In this document: piece after piece, positions 15,313 through 22,159 of the stretch
Layout of the letters: every line of letters starts with the position of its first letter
How positions within the stretch are numbered: the first letter of the stretch is position 1
NCBI GenBank assembly: GCA_023146365.1
Contig: JAGLCE010000093.1
Coordinates: 1-30,286 of the forward strand
DNA: 30,286 nt
DNA from: Endozoicomonadaceae bacterium
GTDB lineage: Bacteria > Pseudomonadota > Gammaproteobacteria > Pseudomonadales > Endozoicomonadaceae
Direction of reading: 5' to 3'
The notes under the pieces: model-generated
The model's database searches: none
What the model saw: the letters and a program-made list of their open reading frames with translations, nothing else
What the model was told of the DNA's origin: nothing
Translations under genes and position numbers: made by a program

Positions 15313-18168
15313 ATGGAGAAAATCTATAATCCCAGCGCCATTGAGCGTTCTTGGTATCAGACTTGGGAAGACAACGGTTATTTCGCCCCCAGGGGCAAAG
15401 GCCAGCCCTACACCATCATGATTCCTCCGCCCAATGTCACTGGCAACTTGCACATGGGACATGCTTTTCAGAGCTCCATCATGGACGCCTTGATTCGCTA
15501 TCATCGCATGAAAGAAAACTGCACCCTTTGGCAAGTAGGTACCGACCATGCGGGTATCGCCACGCAGATGCTCGTTGAGCGTAAATTGGCTATCGAGACT
15601 GGTGAAAGCCGTCACGATTTAGGTCGCGAAAAGTTTTTGGGAAAAATCTGGGAATGGAAGAACGAGTCCGGCGATGCCATCACTCATCAGCTTCGTCGAC
15701 TCGGCGCGTCAGTCAATTGGAAAACCGAACGTTTCTCCATGGATGAAGGCTTTTGCAACGCAGTACAGGAAGCCTTTGTCCGGCTCCATGACGATGGCCT
15801 GATCTATCGTGGTAAACGACTGGTCAACTGGGACCCCAAACTTCATACGGCGATCTCTGATCTGGAAGTCGAGAATAAAGATGTCAAAGGGCATATGTGG
15901 TATCTGCGCTACCCATTGGCTGACGGAGAAACCACCAGCGACGGCAAAGACTATGTTGTAATAGCCACCACGCGTCCGGAAACCATGCTGGGTGATGCCT
16001 GTGTCGCCGTTAACCCGAAAGATCCGCGTTATCAGAGACTGATCGGCAAGGCGGTTATTCTACCATTGGTGAATCGCCGGATTCCCATTGTCGGTGATGA
16101 ACACGCGGATATGGCAAAAGGCACCGGTTGTGTAAAAATCACTCCTGCACATGACTTCAACGATTACGAAGTCGGCAAGCGCTGCAATCTGCCCATGATC
16201 AACGTGATGACCCTGAATGGTGACATCCGTGATCAGGCAGAAACCTTTAATAGTGATGGTACGCTCAACCCTGACATCGACGCATTTATCCCTGAAATTT
16301 ACAGAGGTATGGAGCGTTTCGAAGCTCGTAAGCAGCTCATTGAGGCCATGAAAGCGGCCAGCTTGCTAGATGATATCAAGGATCATGAGCTGACGATCCC
16401 TTATGGTGATCGATCTGGTGTCATTATTGAGCCGCTGTTAACCGATCAGTGGTTTGTTCGTACCAAACCGTTGGCCGAACCCGCCATCAAAGCTGTCGAA
16501 GAAGGGCAGATTCAGTTTGTGCCAAAACAGTACGAAAACATGTATTACGCCTGGATGCGTGATATCCAAGACTGGTGCATCTCCCGTCAGATCTGGTGGG
16601 GACACCGTATTCCTGCTTGGTACGATGATCAGGGCAACGTTTATGTCGGTCACAACGAAGCAGATATTCGCAGCAAGCATCACCTGCCCGCAGACACCGT
16701 TTTACGACAAGATGATGATGTATTGGATACTTGGTTCTCCTCTGCCCTCTGGACTTTCGGCACATTGGGTTGGCCAGAAGCCACCGAACGCCTGAAAACA
16801 TTCCACCCAACAGACGTTCTGGTCACCGGCTTTGATATTATTTTCTTCTGGGTGGCACGGATGATTATGATGACCCTGCACCTCATGAAAGATGAAAACG
16901 GTAAGGCGCAAGCACCGTTCAAATATATCTTCGTGCATGGTTTAGTTCGTGATCAGGAAGGACAAAAAATGTCCAAGTCCAAAGGTAACGTGCTTGATCC
17001 GCTGGACTTGATCGATGGCATTAAGCTGGAGGCGCTAGTTGAAAAGCGCACAGCCAATATGATACAGCCTCAATGGGCCGACAAAATTGAGAAGCAGACC
17101 CGCAAGCATTTTCCGGACGGCATTTCCGCCTTTGGTACGGATGCTTTGCGCTACACCTTCTACTCTCTGGCAACCACCGGTCGCGACATCAAGTTCGACA
17201 TGGGTCGGATCGAAGGTTATCGCAATTTTTGCAATAAGATCTGGAACGCCGCTCGATATGTATTAATGAATACCGAAGGTGAAGACTGTGGTCAGAACGG
17301 AGGCGACATTGAGCTGAGTCTGCCCGATCGCTGGATCATCTCCCGCCTACAACAGGCAGAGAAAACCATCGTCGAGGCCATGGAATCCTTTCGTTTGGAT
17401 CATGCCTCTCAGGCACTGTATGAATTTGTCTGGAACGAATACTGCGATTGGTATCTTGAACTGTCCAAGCCAGTTTTGTGGGACAACAATGCATCAGTAG
17501 CACTCAAGCGTGGAACGCGTCGCACGCTAGCTCGAGTCCTTGAGACCATTTTGCGTATAGCGCATCCATTCATGCCCTATATTACTGAAGAGGTCTGGCA
17601 AAAAGTCAAAGGGCTAGCCGGTAAGGATGGAAAAACCATCATGCTACAACCCTTCCCGATAGCGGATAAGTCGGTCATTGATCCAGAGGCAGACCAAGAC
17701 ATTGAATGGTTAAAAGGTGTGATTATCGGTATCCGTAATATTCGTGGTGAAATGAACATTGCGCCAAGTAAAGAACTCGATGTTTTATTGCGCCACTGTA
17801 CCACCGAAGACCGTGATCGTCTGACTAACAATCACTCTTTTCTGAAAAAACTGGCTAAGATTAGCGACATCCGTATTCTTGAGGCATCTGAAACAGCCCC
17901 TATGTCTGCGACCCAGCTGGTTGGCAAGATGGACGTACTCGTTCCAATGGCTGACTTGATCGACAAGGATGTGAAGCTGGAACGACTGAACAGAGAAGAG
18001 GAGCGTCTTCAGAAGGAGATCGCACGACTGACCAGCAAACTGGACAATAGGAAGTTTGTCAACAAGGCACCTGCCGATGTTGTCAAAAAGGAGCGCGTCA
18101 AACTGGCTGAGGCCGAAGCGGCCAAGTTAAAACTAAAGCAGCAAATGGAAACTATTCGCCAGCTGTAA
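15313..18168 (+). CDS. valS: valyl-tRNA synthetase
   Basis: Class Ia aminoacyl-tRNA synthetase that charges tRNA-Val and edits misactivated threonine. The 951 residues match the E. coli enzyme closely throughout. They start MEKIYNPSAIE and carry the HIGH-type motif as PPPNVTGNLHMGHA (residues 38-51), the editing CP1 domain with TTRPETMLGDACVAVNP, FVPKQYENMYYAWMRDIQDW, the KMSKS motif at 552-556, an anticodon-binding helical domain, and a C-terminal coiled coil (about 880-951, rich in Lys/Glu, ending KLKQQMETIRQL). Length equals the E. coli protein. In most relatives it follows holC at once; here the toxin genes separate them, so it must have its own promoter. No oddities in key residues. Confidence 0.98.
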   Translation: MEKIYNPSAIERSWYQTWEDNGYFAPRGKGQPYTIMIPPPNVTGNLHMGHAFQSSIMDALIRYHRMKENCTLWQVGTDHAGIATQMLVERKLAIETGESRHDLGREKFLGKIWEWKNESGDAITHQLRRLGASVNWKTERFSMDEGFCNAVQEAFVRLHDDGLIYRGKRLVNWDPKLHTAISDLEVENKDVKGHMWYLRYPLADGETTSDGKDYVVIATTRPETMLGDACVAVNPKDPRYQRLIGKAVILPLVNRRIPIVGDEHADMAKGTGCVKITPAHDFNDYEVGKRCNLPMINVMTLNGDIRDQAETFNSDGTLNPDIDAFIPEIYRGMERFEARKQLIEAMKAASLLDDIKDHELTIPYGDRSGVIIEPLLTDQWFVRTKPLAEPAIKAVEEGQIQFVPKQYENMYYAWMRDIQDWCISRQIWWGHRIPAWYDDQGNVYVGHNEADIRSKHHLPADTVLRQDDDVLDTWFSSALWTFGTLGWPEATERLKTFHPTDVLVTGFDIIFFWVARMIMMTLHLMKDENGKAQAPFKYIFVHGLVRDQEGQKMSKSKGNVLDPLDLIDGIKLEALVEKRTANMIQPQWADKIEKQTRKHFPDGISAFGTDALRYTFYSLATTGRDIKFDMGRIEGYRNFCNKIWNAARYVLMNTEGEDCGQNGGDIELSLPDRWIISRLQQAEKTIVEAMESFRLDHASQALYEFVWNEYCDWYLELSKPVLWDNNASVALKRGTRRTLARVLETILRIAHPFMPYITEEVWQKVKGLAGKDGKTIMLQPFPIADKSVIDPEADQDIEWLKGVIIGIRNIRGEMNIAPSKELDVLLRHCTTEDRDRLTNNHSFLKKLAKISDIRILEASETAPMSATQLVGKMDVLVPMADLIDKDVKLERLNREEERLQKEIARLTSKLDNRKFVNKAPADVVKKERVKLAEAEAAKLKLKQQMETIRQL

Positions 18169-18378
18169 AGCATCTATGCGCGCAACACACTTGACGTTTG
18201 GTGAGGACTATTGGCAAGGAGCGAGTATCAATGAAGGTTGCTTCTGAGTCATTATGCCGACCTTTGCTTTTTTCGATAGAGTTAGTCAACCGTTCTTTTT
18301 CTTAGCTTGAAAAACACCAGGAAATAAAATACCTCCATTTTCTGATCTAAGAAGCGCAGGCCAAACCGAAAAATAAAC

Positions 18379-18408
18379 AGTATCCCCAGAAAATAGTATC
18401 CACAGAAA
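18379..18408. repeat. 14-base direct repeat pair
   Basis: AGTATCCCCAGAAA (18379-18392) and AGTATCCACAGAAA (18395-18408) differ at one base and are spaced by two bases, giving a 16-base period. They may be an iteron-like or regulatory site, or chance. Confidence 0.7.
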
Positions 18409-18456
18409 TAGTGTAAAGATGCATTAACGCTTTATTCGAACGGGTGTTTTGTGGAA

Positions 18457-18468
18457 CGTACATGTACG
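18457..18468. promoter_or_regulatory. 12-base perfect palindrome
   Basis: CGTACATGTACG is fully self-complementary and sits in an AT-rich gap with no gene within 150 bases on either side. It resembles a dimeric regulator site, but no regulator is nearby. Confidence 0.35.
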
Positions 18469-18616
18469 CAGGCTGTTTTTTGCAGTGTGAAGAATAGAAT
18501 AGAGGAATGCACGCGTCTATATATGAGGTTATCTATTTGCTAGATTGCCATTCGCCGATTCCGGTATTTTTATATTTATTTTGATCTTTTTATACACTAT
18601 TTCCTGAAATTTTTTC

Positions 18617-18892
18617 TCATTTCCTAGATGTATATTGTCTTTTTTTAAGTATTTTAATTTTTTTGTCACCAGAAGATAACTCATAAGATTCTAAGTTATA
18701 TTTTTTTTCGGCTTCATCGAGTATTGGCGCTTTGAAATGCTTCATTTCTTTGTCTATGAGAAATATTATGTTCATTAATAACTGCGCAGACTCTTTGATG
18801 GACATGCCTATATTTTCTAGTTCCGAATAACAATCAACCCATTTATTTTCATAGATATTTTTATAAACATCCTTCAGGCTCATGGACTTCAT
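18617..18892 (-). CDS. small hypothetical protein (91 residues), AT-rich
   Basis: I do not recognise this ORF. It begins MKSMSLKDVYKNIYENKWVD and is Lys/Glu/Ile-rich, with a predicted helical layout: a helix around 20-45 containing SIKESAQLLMNIIFLIDKEM, then a charged C-terminal half ending KILKKRQYTSRK. No cysteine pairs, signal peptide or membrane segment. Ribosome-site evidence is weak at the first ATG (18892); an in-frame ATG three codons in is an alternative. Its base composition is clearly more AT-rich than valS, pointing to acquisition or loss of selection. It stands isolated between long non-coding stretches. It could be a chance ORF. Confidence 0.4.
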   Translation of the reverse strand: MKSMSLKDVYKNIYENKWVDCYSELENIGMSIKESAQLLMNIIFLIDKEMKHFKAPILDEAEKKYNLESYELSSGDKKIKILKKRQYTSRK

Positions 18893-19284
18893 AGGATTGC
18901 GTTTTTGATCAATTTGCGTTACGAAGTTAGGCGCTATGCCTGGTGAGATAGTAGAAGTTTAGTCAGTTTTATTTTGAGATTAGATTCGCTATACTGGCTT
19001 ACGTAGCTATTTGCTTGTTGTATGAGGATGGTTCGGTCTGTGAAAAATACAATAAAACCTGAATATTAAAACCATGCTGAAAATCATCTATGGCTGTTAA
19101 TTTGATTGACTTTTCCGTCTGCTAGAGCCCAGAAGGTATAAATGTTATTGACGTAATCATCTATTTATTTTTTAGCTTGCGCCTGTTAAAGCGTCAGCTA
19201 AGGATATTCATATAGACTGGTGCTGGTTGAATCTATGCAATATCACATTATCGAAAATGAAGCCTGCTACTTGATAATATAGTC

Positions 19285-19311
19285 CTAGATTACCAGCATA
19301 AGTGACACACG
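19285..19311. mobile_element. IS30-type terminal sequence, solo copy
   Basis: These 27 bases, containing CCAGCATAAGTGACACACG, match the end of the IS30 relic at 20360-20386 with one difference (TTACC versus TTGCC) and in the same orientation. No transposase follows; four bases later an IS66 tail begins. It is a solo end left by deletion or nested insertion. Confidence 0.65.
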
Positions 19312-19314
19312 CTT

Positions 19315-19419
19315 CTACGACGAAACGGTTGAGGAGTTTGAGGCTTTGCTGCCCTAGAATATTAAAAAATGTAAGTGATTTTTAAAAAAGGACAAGTAAG
19401 TCGAGAAATGAGCGTTTAC
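19315..19419 (+). mobile_element. IS66-family right-end relic
   Basis: This 105-base segment is about 87% identical by hand count (about 14 mismatches, no gaps) to 29092-29196. It starts with the last codons of the IS66 TnpC transposase (ETVEEFEALLP, then TAG), continues through an A-rich tail, and ends in GCGTTTAC, whose complement GTAAACG resembles the conserved GTAAGCG end of IS66 elements. The rest of the element is gone. Confidence 0.75.
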
Positions 19420-19592
19420 GAAGCGCCGATGAGTCTTTATTAGCAACCCATCTAGACCGTCTGATTTGTCTCTCACATGTACCGAACACAAGCTTGTTGC
19501 GGCTAGGCTAGAATAAAGTAAGAATCTTGGAACTTAGTTCATTGTTAAATGCCTATATTAAAAGTGAACAATATAAACTAGGAATTATAGAT

Positions 19593-20363
19593 ATGGAAAC
19601 CGCTAGTGCAGTACCTGTTGGTTTGACTCCAGTGGAAAAGCCAATTGAAAATAACGCTAAGCCAGGACAGTTTGATAGTAGGTATATTATCAGGGTAGAG
19701 GCTCAATTACAAAAGCTGATGGATGTCAAGGCTCGGAGCATTGAACTAGAAGACAGAAAAAAACAGACTAAAGAAACAATGAGTAGTACAGTCGTCCGTG
19801 TTATTAATATAGTCGTCCATGTTATTAATCAAAATAACTTTTTAATTGCCATTGCAGCGATGGTTATAACGGATGTGTTTTTTTTGGAACCTACCTTTTT
19901 GATCATAGCTTTTGGAGTTATTGTTTTTTCAACAGCAACAATAGTGGTTGAAAAATTTATTTGCTTCCTTGGGCAATATGATTCATTTAGCAAGCTTGAT
20001 ACTTCAGGTTTGTTTTTTAGAGATTCTAATGAAGAGTCTTTATGTGACATTGACTCAGTTGTCAATCATTGCTGTTTTTTTGGTCAGATGTCTGAGAATC
20101 ATAAGTCTTATTATTTTCTTTGGATTTTAATGGATTTGCAAGAATTAGAGCGCATTAATAAAAAACCAAGACTCTCAAAGTGCATAGATAAACTATACCT
20201 TAAAATGCACGAACTCCTTGCTTCAAAGCTTGTAATCCAGGGAAAAATATCTGAATACGCTAAAAAACTTGATGATGGTAAAGTTGAATATTGTAATGCT
20301 GCGTTGGAGCTAAAAAAATATGAGGAACTAAAGCGGAAAGTCAGTGAAAGATCATATTTCTAG
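19593..20363 (+). CDS. orphan two-TM protein, possibly truncated by IS30
   Basis: I do not recognise this 256-residue protein. The ATG at 19593 is chosen because AGGAATT precedes it; the frame is open upstream only with a TTG start. It has a polar N-terminus (METASAVPVGLTPVEKPIEN) and a charged helical segment about 30-62 (coiled-coil-like, QLQKLMDVKARSIELEDRKK). Two adjacent hydrophobic segments follow, about 82-97 and 101-118, forming a helical hairpin. The rest is a Lys/Glu-rich helical domain with FLGQYDSFSKLDTSGLFF and a coiled-coil C-terminus. This pattern occurs in secreted effectors and translocators of host-associated bacteria, but nothing here proves that. The TAG stop lies inside the IS30-type end, so the natural C-terminus may be lost. 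Composition is AT-rich relative to flanking housekeeping genes. Confidence 0.65.
   Translation: METASAVPVGLTPVEKPIENNAKPGQFDSRYIIRVEAQLQKLMDVKARSIELEDRKKQTKETMSSTVVRVINIVVHVINQNNFLIAIAAMVITDVFFLEPTFLIIAFGVIVFSTATIVVEKFICFLGQYDSFSKLDTSGLFFRDSNEESLCDIDSVVNHCCFFGQMSENHKSYYFLWILMDLQELERINKKPRLSKCIDKLYLKMHELLASKLVIQGKISEYAKKLDDGKVEYCNAALELKKYEELKRKVSERSYF
19788..19829 (+). repeat. 21-base tandem duplication in the orphan gene
   Basis: Two copies (19788-19808, 19809-19829) differ at two bases and encode VVRVINI and VVHVINQ-like heptads immediately before the first hydrophobic segment. The duplication is in frame. Confidence 0.85.
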
Positions 20364-20386
20364 ATTGCCAGCATAAGTGACACACG
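20360..20386. mobile_element. IS30-family terminal repeat
   Basis: This element end contains CCAGCATAAGTGACACACG. It lies 17 bases outside the stop codon of the degraded IS30 transposase, as expected for the element's 3' end, and is repeated at 19285-19311. It provides the stop codon of the preceding orphan gene. Confidence 0.7.
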
Positions 20387-20402
20387 ATTGCCCGATAAAA
20401 AC

Positions 20403-20890
20403 TCAATCGGATTTAAAGTAGTTTAAGGCTTTTTGCGGGCGTATGCTGATTAGCAATTGAGGCTCATCAATTTTATGTCTAGATAAACCGCCAGTTTTCA
20501 TTCCCTTTGGGAAGAATCGTCGTAGCAGGCCATTAGTATTCTCGTTAAATCCACGTTGCCATGAGTGGTATGATTTGGCAAAATGGTTTTACAGCCTAAT
20601 GCTTGCGTGGTCGGCGAACTCACCACCGTTATCAAACGTAATGGTCTTACAGAGACTCTTATAAGGTCTGAATCCGTGATCATAGAATGCCTGCAAGGAA
20701 GAATACATCTTAAGTTAAGTGTTTTTCTGACGAGATGCGTTTTTATTACATTGAAAGTAGAGCCGATTGACACTAGATTTTATACTCAGGTAACGAGCCT
20801 GCATTGTGTCAGCTATACCACAATGTTCTCCGTTTTAAGAGGTACAGTTCACGATGTCAGGTTTTCGCCGGTTGCTATCAGAGTATGCTT
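20403..20890 (-). pseudogene. IS30-family transposase, degraded
   Basis: On the minus strand the 3' part reads KSYHSWQRGFNENTNGLLRR followed by FFPKGMKTGG and RPQKALNYFKSD with a stop at 20403, typical of the IS30 DDE catalytic C-terminus (WQRGTNENTNGLIRQFFPKG). Upstream, LCKTITFDNGGEFADH supplies the second catalytic aspartate, but an in-frame stop follows at once and the ALGCKTI stretch is in another frame. Further upstream, to about 20890, only scattered similarity is seen and the N-terminal helix-turn-helix is missing. It is clearly non-functional. It lies between the orphan gene and ribF, where murJ and rpsT often sit in relatives. Confidence 0.8.
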
Positions 20891-21012
20891 TGTGTTGATG
20901 GTCTGGCCATTTGACTCAACTGGCTGACAGCTTTCTGCCGTACGCGTCACTGACTTTTATCATAATCCAGCATTGACAACGCTTCATCAGAACAGGGTCG
21001 GACTACTTTTCA

Positions 21013-21936
21013 ATGCAGTTGATACGGGGCTTTTATAGTATTCAGCCACTTCATCGGGGTTGCGTCGTGACGATTGGTAACTTCGACGGAGTTCACCTAG
21101 GACATCAGGATATCTTGGCGCAGCTTAGGGTAAGGGCGGCAGCAATGAATGTACCCGTCTGTGTGATTCTATTTGAGCCTCAGCCGAGGGAATTTTTTAT
21201 CGGTGACCAAACACCAGCACGAATCTACACATTGCGCGACAAGCTCGAAGCGCTGGCTGTTGAGGGTGTTGATACGGTGTTGTGCCTACCTTTCAATGAA
21301 GCGTTTCGTTCACTGACCGCTGACCGTTTTATTCGCGACGTGCTGGTCGATATTATGGCGATTAAACACTTGATGGTGGGTGATGATTTCCGGTTCGGTT
21401 GTGACCGCTTAGGGAGCTTTGTCCGTCTGGAGCTTGCCGGTAAAGAGTATGGTTTTACCGTGGCTCATACTAGGGCAGTGGAAAGGTTGAGTGGCAGGGT
21501 TAGCAGCACCCGTATTCGTCAAGCGCTTGAACAAAGTGACTTTGATACCGTAAACACGCTGCTGGGGCGTACTTTTTTGATATCTGGGAAGGTGAGTCAT
21601 GGCGAACGTCTAGGGCGCTGTATAGGCGTGCCGACCGCAAATCTTGTACTTAAACGTAAGTGTTTGCCGCTCCATGGTGTTTTTGTTGTTAGAGTGCATG
21701 GACTGGATCAGCCGTATAACGGAGTTGCGAATGTCGGGACTCGTCCAACCGTTGGAGGACAAGGAGCACGACTGGAGGTACACTTGCTTAATTACAGTGG
21801 CGATCTCTATGGTGGGCGCATTTGTGTGGAATTTTTGCACAAAATTCGGGATGAACAGTCCTTTCCTTCCTTGGTTGAGCTGAAAGCGGCGATTGCTAAT
21901 GATATAATTCAGGTGCAGACGCTACTGACCAGATAA
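21013..21936 (+). CDS. ribF: bifunctional riboflavin kinase/FAD synthetase
   Basis: RibF phosphorylates riboflavin to FMN and adenylylates FMN to FAD in the cytoplasm. The 307 residues begin MQLIRGFYSIQPLHRGCVVT, like E. coli RibF. The N-terminal nucleotidyltransferase domain has GNFDGVHLGH at residues 22-31 and VGDDFRFGCDRLG around 118-130, then RVSSTRIRQALEQSDF. The C-terminal flavokinase domain (about 185-307) has GERLGRCIGVPTANL, YNGVANVGTRPTVGG and LEVHLLNYSGDLYG with the late catalytic glutamate in VEFLHKIRDEQSF. Length is normal. It is followed 223 bases later by ileS, the conserved order. The upstream region is occupied by the IS30 relic, so its promoter may be new. Confidence 0.97.
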   Translation: MQLIRGFYSIQPLHRGCVVTIGNFDGVHLGHQDILAQLRVRAAAMNVPVCVILFEPQPREFFIGDQTPARIYTLRDKLEALAVEGVDTVLCLPFNEAFRSLTADRFIRDVLVDIMAIKHLMVGDDFRFGCDRLGSFVRLELAGKEYGFTVAHTRAVERLSGRVSSTRIRQALEQSDFDTVNTLLGRTFLISGKVSHGERLGRCIGVPTANLVLKRKCLPLHGVFVVRVHGLDQPYNGVANVGTRPTVGGQGARLEVHLLNYSGDLYGGRICVEFLHKIRDEQSFPSLVELKAAIANDIIQVQTLLTR

Positions 21937-22159
21937 CGGATGATTCGTCTTGCACAGTGAATCCACCAAAGTTTTGACTCAATGTAAGGTTCCACTGTGA
22001 CGAAAACTACAGATTTTGTGATGCACTCCTCATTGCTTTTTTAATAGGTCTGCATTCCACTTTATTTAACATGAGCTTCTGCACAGCAGACAGACTTCCG
22101 TAGCCGTTGCCTCGGACTGCTGATGAGCGATGTGATGATGTCAATGCTGGTAAATATAG

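Larger units (their letters stand above)
18169..18616. other. AT-rich intergenic region after valS
   Basis: No gene or RNA is recognisable in these 448 bases. The stretch becomes AT-rich after about 18280 and contains a direct repeat at 18379 and a 12-base palindrome at 18457. I see no tRNA and no clear valS terminator. Confidence 0.45.
18893..19526. other. gene-free stretch with IS relics
   Basis: About 630 bases without an intact gene. The left half (18893-19280) shows nothing recognisable. The right half holds an IS30-type end (19285) directly joined to the last 105 bases of an IS66 element (19315). The rest up to the orphan gene at 19593 is unexplained. Confidence 0.5.

Noticed and set aside
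20583..20927. Plus-strand ORF of 114 codons
   Set aside because: It is antisense to the degraded IS30 transposase, whose minus-strand motifs explain the sequence.
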